Part shown: piece by piece, positions 44,914 through 54,461 of the stretch
Layout: each line of letters opens with the position of its first letter
Numbering within the stretch: position 1 is the stretch's first letter
Assembly: GCA_041686855.1 (NCBI GenBank)
Contig: JAWLDA010000010.1
Coordinates: forward strand, 1 to 64,000
Direction of reading: 5' to 3'
From: JAWLDA01 sp041686855
GTDB taxonomy: Bacteria; Bacillota; Limnochordia; DTU080; RSA5
DNA length: 64,000 nucleotides
The notes under the pieces: generated by a model
Database searches by the model: none
Told to the model about the DNA's origin: nothing
What the model saw: the letters and a program-made list of their open reading frames with translations, nothing else
Made by a program: the position numbers and the translations under genes

Positions 44914-45795
44914 GTGGCCGATTCAAAGGGAAGAGTCCTTGTCACAGGTGTTACGGGGACCGTCGGTAGCGAGATTGCAGCGAGACTCATTGAAGAGGGG
45001 TACGCAGTCCGGGCGCTCGTGCGCAGTGCGTCGGCCCCTGAATTGGAGAGGCTAGACGTCGAAGCGGTGAAGGGAGATCTGACGGATTCGACGACGCTCT
45101 CGGTGGCCGTTCAGGGCGTCGATGCAGTGGTCCACGCGGCGGCGTACATCGGTCCCGATTGGGAGAGAGCGCGCGCCGTCAATGTCGCGGGGACCAAAAG
45201 TATCGCCGATGCAGCGGCGCTAGCGGGAGTCAAACACTTTGTGCACATCTCGACGGGCTCTGTCTACAATGCCGGGGATCGGACGGAGATCACCGAGGAG
45301 ACGCCGTTGTGCGAGGCGTCACAGAATGCTTACTCCCAAACCAAAGCGGATGCGGAGCGTGCAGTGAGAGCAGCCGCGGACAGAGGCCTTCCTATCGCAA
45401 TTCTACGTTTGGGCATGGTGCTCTCCGCGCATCGTACGTCGGTGTGGGGTCCTAAACTGATCGACGAGATCCGTCAAGGGAAGGTGTGGCACTCGGACGA
45501 TCCCGTCAACTACATACACGTGAGGAACATTCCCGACGCTCTCCTCCTCGTGATGCAGGATGCGCGCGCTGTGGGAGAGGCGTACAACCTTATCGACGGA
45601 ACCGTTCCGGCAAGCGCATTCTTTGGTCGCATTGCGACCTGGTTGGGAGAGAAGCACACAGAGCCCGGTCGCGCTCCGGGTGTACGCCGTGTGGTGACGG
45701 AGAAGATTCAACGACTCGGGTACAAGCCGCGCTACACCTTTGACGATGCCATGGCCGAATTGGAAGAGACGGCACGTTCGAGCGGCTGGGTTTAG
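44914..45795 (+). CDS. NAD-dependent epimerase/dehydratase
   Basis: A 293-residue extended SDR: VLVTGVTGTVGSEIAARLIE, STGSVYNAGDRTEIT, and the intact catalytic YSQTKADAER (YxxxK). It is likely a nucleotide-sugar or dihydroflavonol-type reductase. The GTG at 44914 with AGGAG at 8-bp spacing is preferred over the GTG at 44905 inside that site. The gene abuts a metallophosphoesterase gene with no gap. Confidence 0.88.
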   Translation: MADSKGRVLVTGVTGTVGSEIAARLIEEGYAVRALVRSASAPELERLDVEAVKGDLTDSTTLSVAVQGVDAVVHAAAYIGPDWERARAVNVAGTKSIADAAALAGVKHFVHISTGSVYNAGDRTEITEETPLCEASQNAYSQTKADAERAVRAAADRGLPIAILRLGMVLSAHRTSVWGPKLIDEIRQGKVWHSDDPVNYIHVRNIPDALLLVMQDARAVGEAYNLIDGTVPASAFFGRIATWLGEKHTEPGRAPGVRRVVTEKIQRLGYKPRYTFDDAMAELEETARSSGWV

Positions 45796-46710
45796 ATGGG
45801 GAGTCCGTTGCGCTTGCGTTATCGCCCTGACGGCAGCTTTACGATCGTGCAGTTCACCGACCTGCATTGGCACAACGGTGAAGAGATGGACCGAAAGACG
45901 GCCGCGGCTATGCGCACTCTTTTGGAGATGGAGCGGCCAGACTTTGTCGTCTTGACAGGCGACAGCCTCGCGGGCAAGGGGTGTACGGATCCGGAGCGTT
46001 CCGTGACGCAATTGACCACCCCGCTGGTCGAGAGCGAGACACCGTGGGCCGTGGTCTTTGGGAATCACGACGACGAAGGTAGCCTCACTCGGCACGACCT
46101 GATGGGAATCTTCCAGTCTTGCCCAGGGTGTTTGGCCGAAGTGGGTCCAAGCGACGTCCCTGGGGTGGGAAATTACACGCTCCTCATCGAGCCGAAGGAA
46201 GGGGGCGTACCGACGATCCTCTACTTTTTCGATTCAAACTCGTATGCGCCTGAAACGGTAGGTGGCTACGGTTGGATTCGTCATGAACAGATTGCGTGGT
46301 ACCGCCGGTTATCATATGAGCTCCGCCGAGCGTACGCGGCTCGACCGCCGGCGTTGGCCTTCTTCCACATTCCACTCCCTGAGTACAACGACGTCTGGGA
46401 GGGTGGCGTGTGCTATGGTAACAAAGGCGAAGACGTGTGCGCGCCGCGCCTGAACACAAGGCTTTTCGCGGCCATGGTTGAACAGGGCGACGTGATGGCC
46501 ACGTTCGTCGGCCACGATCACGTCAACGATTACGTGGGGGAGTGGATGGGGATCCACTTGGCGTACGGCAAAGTGACCGGGTATCAAACGTATCCGCGAG
46601 ACGGCTCGGCGCGGGGCGCCCGCGTGATCCGCCTCTCCGCTGGTCAGCGTCAATTTGAGACCTGGATCCGACTCGACGATGGTGAGCGGACCCCTGTTAT
46701 TCCCCGATGA
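45796..46710 (+). CDS. Metallophosphoesterase family protein
   Basis: A 304-residue calcineurin-like phosphoesterase: QFTDLHWHNGEE, FVVLTGDSLAG, FGNHDDEGS, FFHIPLPEYN and the C-terminal GHDHVND metal motif. It resembles fungal and bacterial Dcr2/PA-like phosphatases. The ATG follows the upstream stop directly, so translation is probably coupled. Its last 14 bp overlap the convergent small membrane-protein gene. Confidence 0.9.
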   Translation: MGSPLRLRYRPDGSFTIVQFTDLHWHNGEEMDRKTAAAMRTLLEMERPDFVVLTGDSLAGKGCTDPERSVTQLTTPLVESETPWAVVFGNHDDEGSLTRHDLMGIFQSCPGCLAEVGPSDVPGVGNYTLLIEPKEGGVPTILYFFDSNSYAPETVGGYGWIRHEQIAWYRRLSYELRRAYAARPPALAFFHIPLPEYNDVWEGGVCYGNKGEDVCAPRLNTRLFAAMVEQGDVMATFVGHDHVNDYVGEWMGIHLAYGKVTGYQTYPRDGSARGARVIRLSAGQRQFETWIRLDDGERTPVIPR

Positions 46711-46939
46711 GGATCCGCAAAGCCGGCAGCCTTGCAAACACGGAGTGGAGTACGTCGAGCGCGCTCGGAGGGTGCACGTCGAGAATCATTAAAATCGAAT
46801 AAGCGAGACCTCCGAGCAAGAGGAGGGTCGCGACCGCGTATTCGCGTCCATTCGCGTTATGCGCACGCATCTCGGACCCTACAATCCACGAGACGATGGC
46901 GTATGCGAAGACGGTGAGTGCAACCGGCAACGTGCTCAT
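46697..46939 (-). CDS. Small 2-TM protein, likely germinant receptor D subunit
   Basis: An 80-residue protein with two hydrophobic helices (about 5-20 and 35-55) and no other domain. It follows gerC by 29 bp on the same strand. Many ger operons carry a small two-TM 'D' gene that tunes receptor function, and size, topology and position fit that class. Sequence similarity alone would not identify it, so the assignment relies on context. Confidence 0.6.
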   Translation of the reverse strand: MSTLPVALTVFAYAIVSWIVGSEMRAHNANGREYAVATLLLLGGLAYSILMILDVHPPSALDVLHSVFARLPALRILIGE

Positions 46940-46968
46940 CCCAACACCACGTCCTGTCTGCCTAATGT

Positions 46969-48177
46969 TTACGGTCGCGCCTGAGCCGGGGGAGCGTATC
47001 TCGTCACATTGCCTGACGAGAGGATCTTGACGTCCACATTCACATCGACCTCAAGGGTGCGATACAGCGATTCCCAATCGCTGCTGACCCGCCGCCACAC
47101 GACGGGTTTTGTACGATAGAGCGTCTCGGCGAAACCAAGCGCGTCGCTTCCAAGGGACTGGAGGTGTTGGACCAACGCCTTGGTTCGATTCTCTAACAAC
47201 GTTTCAACGTCGCGCGAGGTGCTCGTGAGAAACTCGGCAACGTTGTTGTCAGCGGTCGCGTTTGCTTGGACGAGGATCCCTTCGAAATCTAGGTTAATCG
47301 CGAAGCGCGGCGGGTCGGTACTGACGACATCCACCTTGCCCATGACGTGTCGCAGTCGCACTCCTGCAAGAATTCCCTTCTCTCCTGTGAGAGAAAGGGT
47401 GGTCCGTCTCAACTCGTTGGTGACGGCGAGCAGGACCGCGACTTCCTGCTCGTCGAGGTACGCGAGGAGGCGATCGTTGCGGAACAGAGCTCCCCCGGAG
47501 AGCCGCACTTGTGCGGGCAGCGACTGCGTCGACGGGGAGTTGGACTCGATGATTGTGATGACGCCCACCACTGGGTCCATGCGGCCACTCTGCATCGTGT
47601 ACATCAGGTCTCCGAGGATGACCTGCGGTGCGTGACCGACGTCTGGCGCCTGCCGTAGCAAGCCTTCGGCAGCCAGGCCGGATCGAGAGAGCAACGGAGG
47701 CCTTGCTTGTTCAAATATCTTGGATGCTCGTCCTCCTTTTGCAACCAGGATGTTGACGGAGCGGCGCGTCTCCTCGGACCTCTCGAGATAATCGAGAATC
47801 CCACCAATTCCCTCTTTGGCGAGCTCCTCCCCGACGATCACGAGTTGGATGTGGCTCAAAAAGGGTCGGCGCGGTAGGCGCTCCCTCAACCGATCAAAGG
47901 CTTCCACCACCGAGACGGCCTGTACCATCACAGGAAACGATGTCTCCCCAGTATTTTGGCCGCCGCCGGACTCCCCCGAAACGACCTGACTTGGATTCAC
48001 GATACGGAAGCTCACTTCAAGGCCTTCGCCGCTCTCCGCCTTGTCGACACCGATCGCCATGATAAAGGCCAATTCGTCGATCTCGCGGGCACTCCAGCAA
48101 CCGCTGGTGACGAGGAGAATCACCGTAAGCGTCAGCAGGAGACGAGACCGACCACTCTGCATCCGGCTATTGCGCAT
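46969..48177 (-). CDS. Ger(x)C-family spore germination lipoprotein
   Basis: A 402-residue lipoprotein with a lipobox LVTSGC and the family opening WSAREIDELAFIMAIGVDK. The core (FPVMVQAVSVVEAFDRLRER, SHIQLVIVGEELAKEGI) and the C-terminal domain match GerAC-type subunits, which sit on the inner spore membrane outer face. GGAGG precedes the ATG, which overlaps the end of the gerB-type gene by 11 bp. Confidence 0.92.
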   Translation of the reverse strand: MRNSRMQSGRSRLLLTLTVILLVTSGCWSAREIDELAFIMAIGVDKAESGEGLEVSFRIVNPSQVVSGESGGGQNTGETSFPVMVQAVSVVEAFDRLRERLPRRPFLSHIQLVIVGEELAKEGIGGILDYLERSEETRRSVNILVAKGGRASKIFEQARPPLLSRSGLAAEGLLRQAPDVGHAPQVILGDLMYTMQSGRMDPVVGVITIIESNSPSTQSLPAQVRLSGGALFRNDRLLAYLDEQEVAVLLAVTNELRRTTLSLTGEKGILAGVRLRHVMGKVDVVSTDPPRFAINLDFEGILVQANATADNNVAEFLTSTSRDVETLLENRTKALVQHLQSLGSDALGFAETLYRTKPVVWRRVSSDWESLYRTLEVDVNVDVKILSSGNVTRYAPPAQARP

Positions 48178-49303
48178 GGCTCAACCTCCTCTTCACCAAG
48201 AGCAGACCGAGAAGCAGAAGGGGGATTGCCACTTTGACGACGAGTTGAAAGAGGGGCCAGGCACCATTGACGAACACGATGAATTCTGGCACGTTCTCAG
48301 CAATGCCGAGAGTGACAGGGACAATGAGGGCTGCCAGCGCGAGGACGTACCGGCGGCGCTCTGGGGTCCGGGCAAGGTGTTTGGTAAAGACCGACGTCCC
48401 GTAAAGAAAGAGAGACAATTTAAGGAAGGCTGCGGGCAGCCACACACCTACCAGCGAGACTTCGATCCGCTCGAAGAAGGCGCCGATCTTAATGGCGCGC
48501 ACCAGCGAGAGCGCGGGAATTGTAAGGCGGGCCGCCTGCTCGGCGCTGAAGATGCCCTGCTCAAAGGTGAGCATGATCATAAAGAATAACCACGTGATTC
48601 CCATCCCCAGCATTCCTACCCGGAGTCCCTCCCGCCATCGTTCCCCCTGGTCACGCTCTGCTTCCATAACTCCCCTCATGTGCGGCAATAACAAAGAGAT
48701 CACTATCACGTGCCCCAGCAGTGCGGTGGGAGTGATCGCCGCGTTCAAGACGGGACCGACGCCGCCGGTAATCACCGGCAAATAATAGCTTGGTGTTAAA
48801 TCCTTGGTCAACGAGGCGACCACGACGGCGAAGGCCGCGCTGACAATCCAAAGGTGCATGCTGGCCAATCGTCCCATCACTTCCGGACCGAGGCGAGCGA
48901 TCACCACACCGATGAAGAGTGCCATGGAGAGGATGACGACCATTGGCGTCCCAGGGAGGACCCGCAGCATCACCTCCCCGATGATGCGGCCTGCAACCGC
49001 CGCCTCGTAGAGGAAGTAGAGAGCAAAGATGAGATTGAAGAGGCTCCCAATATGAGGCCCAAGGACCGATTGGACGATCTCGGGAAGCTCTCTCTTTGGG
49101 AAGTTGATACAGACGGCTACCCAGATGACGACGATCAGCGCGCCAAAGACGGCGGAGACGAGTCCCGCGATCCAGGCTGATTCGCCGGCCACGGTGAACA
49201 TGCGGATCGGCGCAAAGGCAATGGGCGACGAGTAAAGCATACTAAGCAGCGCAATCACTTCAGTTGACGAGAGCGTCCAACCAGGCTTACTACTCTTGGT
49301 CAT
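48167..49303 (-). CDS. GerAB/Spore germination transporter-like subunit
   Basis: A 378-residue membrane protein of the GerAB (APC superfamily) type with about ten TM helices: LSSTEVIALLSMLYSSPIAF, PELPEIVQ-like ELPEIVQSVLG and LRVLPGTPMVVI. GerAB-type subunits are thought to bind the germinant. ATG at 49303 is preferred; the GTG at 49309 lies too close to the AAAGGG site. It overlaps the end of the gerA-type gene. Confidence 0.92.
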   Translation of the reverse strand: MTKSSKPGWTLSSTEVIALLSMLYSSPIAFAPIRMFTVAGESAWIAGLVSAVFGALIVVIWVAVCINFPKRELPEIVQSVLGPHIGSLFNLIFALYFLYEAAVAGRIIGEVMLRVLPGTPMVVILSMALFIGVVIARLGPEVMGRLASMHLWIVSAAFAVVVASLTKDLTPSYYLPVITGGVGPVLNAAITPTALLGHVIVISLLLPHMRGVMEAERDQGERWREGLRVGMLGMGITWLFFMIMLTFEQGIFSAEQAARLTIPALSLVRAIKIGAFFERIEVSLVGVWLPAAFLKLSLFLYGTSVFTKHLARTPERRRYVLALAALIVPVTLGIAENVPEFIVFVNGAWPLFQLVVKVAIPLLLLGLLLVKRRLSHAQ

Positions 49304-50780
49304 GGACACGCCCTTTGGCCCCCTCTCTGCGCCGGCGCACGAGCAACCACCAAGGGGCCCGGAGCAGCGGGGAATCGTATAGACCGCGCGGGCGTAAGGG
49401 CGCCAGCGGCGTCATGTAAGGACGACCAAACGAGTTCAGCGTGACGAGGTGTGTGAGGATGAGCGTCACCCCAAAGACGATGCCGTAGAAGCCGAAGGTA
49501 CCGGCTAAGATCATCAAGGGGAATTTGAGGAGACGGGTAGGCGCTGAAATCGAAAAGAGTGGAACCGCAAAGGACGCGATAGCTGTGGCGCCCACGACCG
49601 TGATTAGGATCGGCGAGACGACACCCGCGGCAACTAGCGCCTGACCAATCACCAAAACGCCGACGATCGAGACCGCAGTACCCACCTTGCGGGGGATCCG
49701 CAGCCCTGCCTCGCGCAACAACTCAAACTGCATCTCCAGGAGGAGCGCTTCGACGACCGCTGGGAAGGCGGTGCCTTCCCGTCCAGCTGCAATGCGCAGC
49801 GCCAGCGTGGTCGGGATCATCTCCTGGTGGAACGAGGTGAGGGCGACGTACAACGAAGGTAAGGTGAGAGCGATTACGTAAGCCAGCACGCGTACCCACC
49901 GGACGAACGTCATCATCACCGGATGCTCGTAGTAATCCTCGGGAGAGGTGAGGAAGTCCCAGAGGGTGGCGGGCATTACCAGCACGAAGGGCGTCCCCTG
50001 GGCCGCGATCGCTACCCGCCCCTCGAGGAGGGCGGCCGTCACTTTGTCGGGGCGCTCCGTCGAGAGGACCGTGGGATAGATCGTGTACGGTTGATCGCAG
50101 ATAAACTCCTCGATGAAGGCCGTGTCGAGGACCACGTCGACGTCGACACGTTTGATCCGCTCTCGCACCTTGGCTAGGACATCCTCATCGACGACGCCCT
50201 CGATGTAGACAATGCTCACCGGGGTGGGAGACTCGCGCCCGATGCTTAATGACTCAAATCTCAATCCAGCGTTGCGGACTCGATTGCGAATCAGCGCCAT
50301 CGTGGTACCAAGGGACTCGGTAAACCCTTCTCTGGGGCCGTGCACCACGGTCTCCGCTTCGGGCTCTTGGATGGGTCGACTCGGCAGCTTGGTTGTATTT
50401 ACGATGAGGGCGACGTCCGTTCCGTCGATCAGGAGCGCCGTCTTCCCAGCCAACACAGACTCAACGACCGCGGCGCACGTGCGCGCCTCGCCTACCCGTG
50501 CCCCTGCGTTCAGCGCTTCGGAGAGGTGAGCGAGCGCGTTGGTGCGCGTTAGGCTCACCTGGGCGTCACACGTTTGAATCGGGGCGATGACGTACTCTGA
50601 TACGAAGTCGAGGTCCGAGAGTCCCTCCATGCTGATGACCGTGACGCTGACGCGCCGGTAGGCGCCAAGGAGCAGGCGCCGTATGACGACATCGGGGTTC
50701 TCTCCCAGCACTTCTTCGATTCGATGAACGTTCTCTTCCAGACGCTTGGAAAGCTCTTTCTCTAACCGCCGCCGCTTCAT
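49290..50780 (-). CDS. GerA-family spore germination subunit
   Basis: The 496-residue product matches GerAA: an N-terminal soluble domain (SDLDFVSEYVIAPI, LIDGTDVALIVNTTKLPSRP, PREGFTESLGTTMALIRNRV), then EGRVAIAAQGTPFVLVMPAT and five or so TM helices with EVALTS-like LYVALTSFHQEMIPTTLALR. It starts at ATG 50780, where family similarity begins; the ORF runs on to 51101 without homology. First gene of the operon gerA-gerB-gerC-D. Confidence 0.93.
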   Translation of the reverse strand: MKRRRLEKELSKRLEENVHRIEEVLGENPDVVIRRLLLGAYRRVSVTVISMEGLSDLDFVSEYVIAPIQTCDAQVSLTRTNALAHLSEALNAGARVGEARTCAAVVESVLAGKTALLIDGTDVALIVNTTKLPSRPIQEPEAETVVHGPREGFTESLGTTMALIRNRVRNAGLRFESLSIGRESPTPVSIVYIEGVVDEDVLAKVRERIKRVDVDVVLDTAFIEEFICDQPYTIYPTVLSTERPDKVTAALLEGRVAIAAQGTPFVLVMPATLWDFLTSPEDYYEHPVMMTFVRWVRVLAYVIALTLPSLYVALTSFHQEMIPTTLALRIAAGREGTAFPAVVEALLLEMQFELLREAGLRIPRKVGTAVSIVGVLVIGQALVAAGVVSPILITVVGATAIASFAVPLFSISAPTRLLKFPLMILAGTFGFYGIVFGVTLILTHLVTLNSFGRPYMTPLAPLRPRGLYDSPLLRAPWWLLVRRRREGAKGRVHDQE

Positions 50781-50884
50781 CGCCCGGTTTGGCTCCCTAT
50801 GGCAGAGTTTGGAGTTGTGCCTCACTCTTACCATTTTGCACGGATGCCAGGTGGCGTATTCTTTGGAAGAGACTGGGGGAACGC

Positions 50885-52099
50885 TTACACCTTTAAGTGA
50901 CGATCCGCGAAGTCGCAGTAGCGTTCCCAGTCGTAGAGCGTCACGCCGTGGCCGCCTCGACGGATGTGGTACCCTGTCGCGGCGCCAACGGGGCGTTCGA
51001 CGGGGGGCATGTCGCTCGTCTCCAATCCCTCTAGGCCAAAGAGGCGGTACACCGGGTCTGCAGCGCTCAGGCTGAGAAACTCGCCTCTGGGATCGGCCCA
51101 CAAGTCCTCTTCGGCGCTCGCAACGTAGAGAGGGCGGGGGGCGATGAGCGCCAGGAGCATGTGCTGATCGAGGGGGAGCTCATCCTCGCGGTCGTTGTAC
51201 GCCTTGAAATTCTCACAAAACCAATGGGGAAATGATCCGTTGATGATGGCCACCGTCTCGCCAAACCGCCGCCTGCTCAGCGCCGCACCGCCGCACCCCG
51301 AATTGTTGGAGATGACTAGGGCGAAACGAGGATCCGACGCGCCGGCCCACAGAGCCGTCTTCCCAAGGCGAGAATGGCCCATGACTGCCACTTTGGCAGC
51401 GTCGACGCGCGGAACGGTTTCGAGGTAGTCAAGGATGCGGGAGAGTCCCCATGCCCACGCCCCGATGGCTCCCCATTCGTCGGGACGGGGACGGGTCTGG
51501 CCGGAGGCGTAAAAGAGTGGGTGCACCCCGTTTTGAAAACCGTCGTCGAAGTCGGGGTCAATATCGCCGTAGTACGCCGTCGCCAACCCGTACCCGCGCT
51601 CAATCACGTGTTCCACCTGCCATCGTGACGCACTCAAGCCACGGTCGGCGGCTGTCGCCCGATGATCCGTTACGTTCCCCTGTTTGCGTACCCAGGAGTC
51701 TGTCACGCGAATGTTGGGATCGGTATGGACGGTGTGATTGCCGTGAAAGTTGAGGCCCAGAAAGAGGGGGACAGGGCCGGTGGCACCCTCGGGCAGGTAA
51801 AGCAGCACATCGATGCCCACCTGGGGGGCGTCGCCAAAGAGGAGGCGCACTTGACGCCGGGTTGCTCGCCCCTCAAGGGCGGGAGCGTCCTCTTCGAGGA
51901 GGGAAATCTGGGGCATCAAACTCCCCTGCGGCATCCTCCCGTAGACGTGAGTTTCAAAAAGGGAGAGGACTTCGGTTCGACGCTGGTTGAGCCACGTTTC
52001 CTTGTCGGTGACCCGTTCCCCACCTGCGTCCGTCAATGGATCCGGCAGCTCGTAGTGGGGCACCTTCTGCTCGTCGTAATTGGCACTTTTTTTGGCCAC
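50885..52099 (-). CDS. CE15-like glucuronoyl esterase/acetylxylan esterase-type hydrolase
   Basis: A 404-residue alpha/beta hydrolase. The nucleophile elbow is VMGHSRLGKTALWAGASDPR, followed by NNSGCGGAALSRRRFGE, a HWFCENFKAYND segment and the late His in GGHGVTLYDWERYCDF. This order matches carbohydrate esterase family 15 (4-O-methyl-glucuronoyl methylesterases). No signal peptide is seen, so it may act on imported oligosaccharides. It opens a carbohydrate-related stretch. Confidence 0.8.
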   Translation of the reverse strand: MAKKSANYDEQKVPHYELPDPLTDAGGERVTDKETWLNQRRTEVLSLFETHVYGRMPQGSLMPQISLLEEDAPALEGRATRRQVRLLFGDAPQVGIDVLLYLPEGATGPVPLFLGLNFHGNHTVHTDPNIRVTDSWVRKQGNVTDHRATAADRGLSASRWQVEHVIERGYGLATAYYGDIDPDFDDGFQNGVHPLFYASGQTRPRPDEWGAIGAWAWGLSRILDYLETVPRVDAAKVAVMGHSRLGKTALWAGASDPRFALVISNNSGCGGAALSRRRFGETVAIINGSFPHWFCENFKAYNDREDELPLDQHMLLALIAPRPLYVASAEEDLWADPRGEFLSLSAADPVYRLFGLEGLETSDMPPVERPVGAATGYHIRRGGHGVTLYDWERYCDFADRHLKV

Positions 52100-52276
52100 A
52101 CGCTCACCTCATTGGGTACGAATTGTGAAATGAATCGAGTGGTATGGAGCTTCGTTGGGCGGCCCGCGACTCCTCGTCGATCGTGTAGGTACGTGCGCTC
52201 GGACTTGGAGGGCGAATCGGTGCATACACATGCCAACACTTACAGTTGAAAGCGCATGCGGCAAGGAGTGAACCGT

Positions 52277-52651
52277 GTGTCACGAGCGATTGCGTGGATG
52301 GTAGCACTTGTGCTGCTCGTGCTTGGAGGAGGTTACGTAACCGTGCCGACGTCAGGAGCATCGCCCGCACGCTTCCCGATCTACGTGAGTTGCGGAGAAC
52401 TCGCAGTGAATGAGGGTGAGCCCGCGCTCTACAGGACTAAGATTGAAATCACCCTCTTGCGCACCTCAGGGGATAATGGGGAGATCATCGTCTCTCCCGA
52501 CATCGTGGCGGGGGAGATCAATCCGGGAGAGACCGTGCTCCTGAATTGTAGTGACCTGTTGGTCGACCGGGAGCGCCTCTTTGGGATTGTGAACGTCCAG
52601 GTTTACCCCGATGCGGAGTATAGGATCCGCGTCACCTACCACGTTGATTGA
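52277..52651 (+). CDS. Exported protein of unknown function
   Basis: A 124-residue protein with a clear signal peptide or N-terminal anchor (SRAIAWMVALVLLVLGGGYV, cleavage likely near ASPA). The mature part is beta-rich with two Cys. The GTG at 52277 has AAGGAG at 8-bp spacing, better than the ATG at 52256. I recognise no family. It is isolated, divergent from the esterase gene. Confidence 0.75.
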   Translation: MSRAIAWMVALVLLVLGGGYVTVPTSGASPARFPIYVSCGELAVNEGEPALYRTKIEITLLRTSGDNGEIIVSPDIVAGEINPGETVLLNCSDLLVDRERLFGIVNVQVYPDAEYRIRVTYHVD

Positions 52652-52750
52652 GCGGCTGGAGCAGGTGGCGGAAGGGACCCCGTGACGATGGGAAGAAACT
52701 GGGGGTGGAATGTATCAACGTGAGTTTAGGTTGCGGAGGCCGACCCATTC

Positions 52751-54316
52751 ATGAGCACGCGTACAGCACACTATTTTCTGCCGGAGTGGAATGAGCAGAC
52801 GGATCAGCGTTTAGACCTGGACATCTGTGTTTACGGAGGGACGTCGGCCGGTGTGGCGGCCGCGGTGACGGCCGCGCGCCGAGGGCGGCGCGTCGCGATT
52901 CTCAATCCAGGAAAGTTTGTGGGTGGGATGACCACCGGAGGGTTGGGCTGGACCGACTCGGGCAAGCAAGAGGTGATAGGCGGTCTGGCCCGGCAGTTTT
53001 ACCGTGAGGTTGGCCGCGTCTACGGCCGCTCTGAAGAAGTGTGGAAGTTTGAGCCGGGCGCCGCGGCGAAGGTGTACGACCAGTGGCTGAGGGAGTCCGA
53101 CGTCGAGGTGTATCACGGGCAATTCCTTGATCGAGTGACGATGGACGAGCGGCGGATCACGCATATCCGCATGTTGAGTGGGTTGGAAGTGAAGGCTCGA
53201 CTCTTTGTCGATGCCACGTACGAGGGCGACCTCCTGGCTCGGGCCGGTGTAAGCTACACGGTCGGGCGAGAGGGGAATGACGTGTACGGTGAGTCCCTCA
53301 ATGGCATTCAAGTGCTGGAGAAGCATCAATTCTCACACCCGGTCGATCCGTATGTGCGTGCAGGGGATCCCTCGAGCGGTTGCCTGCCTCACGTCGAAGC
53401 GGAGGACGCCTGTGAGCGCCAAGGCGAGGGAGATCATCGCATTCAGGCTTACTGTTTTCGTGTCTGTATGACGGATGACCAAGGACTCCGGATAGACTGG
53501 GAGCGACCGAACGACTTTGACCCGGCGGAGTACGTGTTGGCTACCCGGTGGTTTAACAGTGAAAAGGACGACTACAACGAGTTGCTGCGTCCCGACGGAG
53601 AGCTGCGCAAGTTTGATCGATTGATTCACCCACACAAGACGGACACCAACAACCACGGTCCGATGAGCAGCGACTTTATCGGCGCAAACTACGAGTGGCC
53701 TGAGGCGTCATACGAACGGCGAGAGCAACTCTTTCAGCAGCACGTCAGCTACCAAAAGGGCTTGTACTGGTTCCTGGCCAACGACCCTTCTGTTCCCGTC
53801 CGCTACCGAGAGCGGCTGAGCGCGTTCGGCCTGGCGGCCGATGAGTTTGAGGAGACCGGCCACTGGCCTCATCAGCTCTACATTCGTGAGGCGCGCCGCA
53901 TGGTGAGCGATTATGTACAAACCGAGCATGACTGTCGGCACACGCGGCAGTGTGACGACTCCGTCGGGATGGGTTCGTACAACATCGACTCGCACAATTG
54001 CCGCCGCTTTGTGCACAACGGGCGAGTGCTCAACGATGGAGATGTTCAGGTGCGGCCTGCGGGCCCCTACCGCATCTCGTACCGCAGCATCGTGCCCAAG
54101 TCGGGGGAGTGCGAGAACCTCTTCGTACCCGTCTGTCTGTCGGCATCGCACGTCGCCTTTGGCTCAGTCCGAATGGAGCCTGTCTTTATGATTTTAGGCG
54201 AGTCCGCGGCGATTGCCGCCGATCTCGTATTGGCAGAGGGTATCCCGACTCAGGCGCTCCCCTACCACGTCCTCCGGCCGGAGCTGGAGAAGGCGGAGCA
54301 GGTCCTAGAATTGTAA
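52751..54316 (+). CDS. FAD-dependent oxidoreductase
   Basis: A 521-residue flavoprotein with the FAD-binding N-terminus DICVYGGTSAGVAAAVTAAR, then NPGKFVGGMTTGGLGWTDSG, a FVDATYEGDLLARAGV segment and the C-terminal PVCLSASHVAFGSVRMEPVFM. This is the FAD_oxidored (PF12831) type, often near carbohydrate-degrading genes, with largely unassigned substrates. The ATG lies about 100 bp after the exported-protein gene. A strong terminator follows. Confidence 0.87.
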   Translation: MSTRTAHYFLPEWNEQTDQRLDLDICVYGGTSAGVAAAVTAARRGRRVAILNPGKFVGGMTTGGLGWTDSGKQEVIGGLARQFYREVGRVYGRSEEVWKFEPGAAAKVYDQWLRESDVEVYHGQFLDRVTMDERRITHIRMLSGLEVKARLFVDATYEGDLLARAGVSYTVGREGNDVYGESLNGIQVLEKHQFSHPVDPYVRAGDPSSGCLPHVEAEDACERQGEGDHRIQAYCFRVCMTDDQGLRIDWERPNDFDPAEYVLATRWFNSEKDDYNELLRPDGELRKFDRLIHPHKTDTNNHGPMSSDFIGANYEWPEASYERREQLFQQHVSYQKGLYWFLANDPSVPVRYRERLSAFGLAADEFEETGHWPHQLYIREARRMVSDYVQTEHDCRHTRQCDDSVGMGSYNIDSHNCRRFVHNGRVLNDGDVQVRPAGPYRISYRSIVPKSGECENLFVPVCLSASHVAFGSVRMEPVFMILGESAAIAADLVLAEGIPTQALPYHVLRPELEKAEQVLEL

Positions 54317-54363
54317 GCAACTCAGGAAAACCTGCAAAAGCGTTATAGAAACGTTACAGTAAG

Positions 54364-54419
54364 AACGCCCGGCGCTCGTAGGCGGGGAGTCTCCGCGCTA
54401 GAAGATGCCGGGCGTTTTT
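54364..54419 (+). terminator. Rho-independent terminator
   Basis: AACGCCCGGC (54364-54373) pairs with GCCGGGCGTT (54407-54416), followed by TTT, after the FAD oxidoreductase gene. The inner 33 nt may form a second hairpin. It also separates the convergent DegT gene. Confidence 0.85.
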
Positions 54420-54461
54420 GTGGGTTCGCTTCAAGTGTTGGACTCGCTATAAGCGCTGCTC

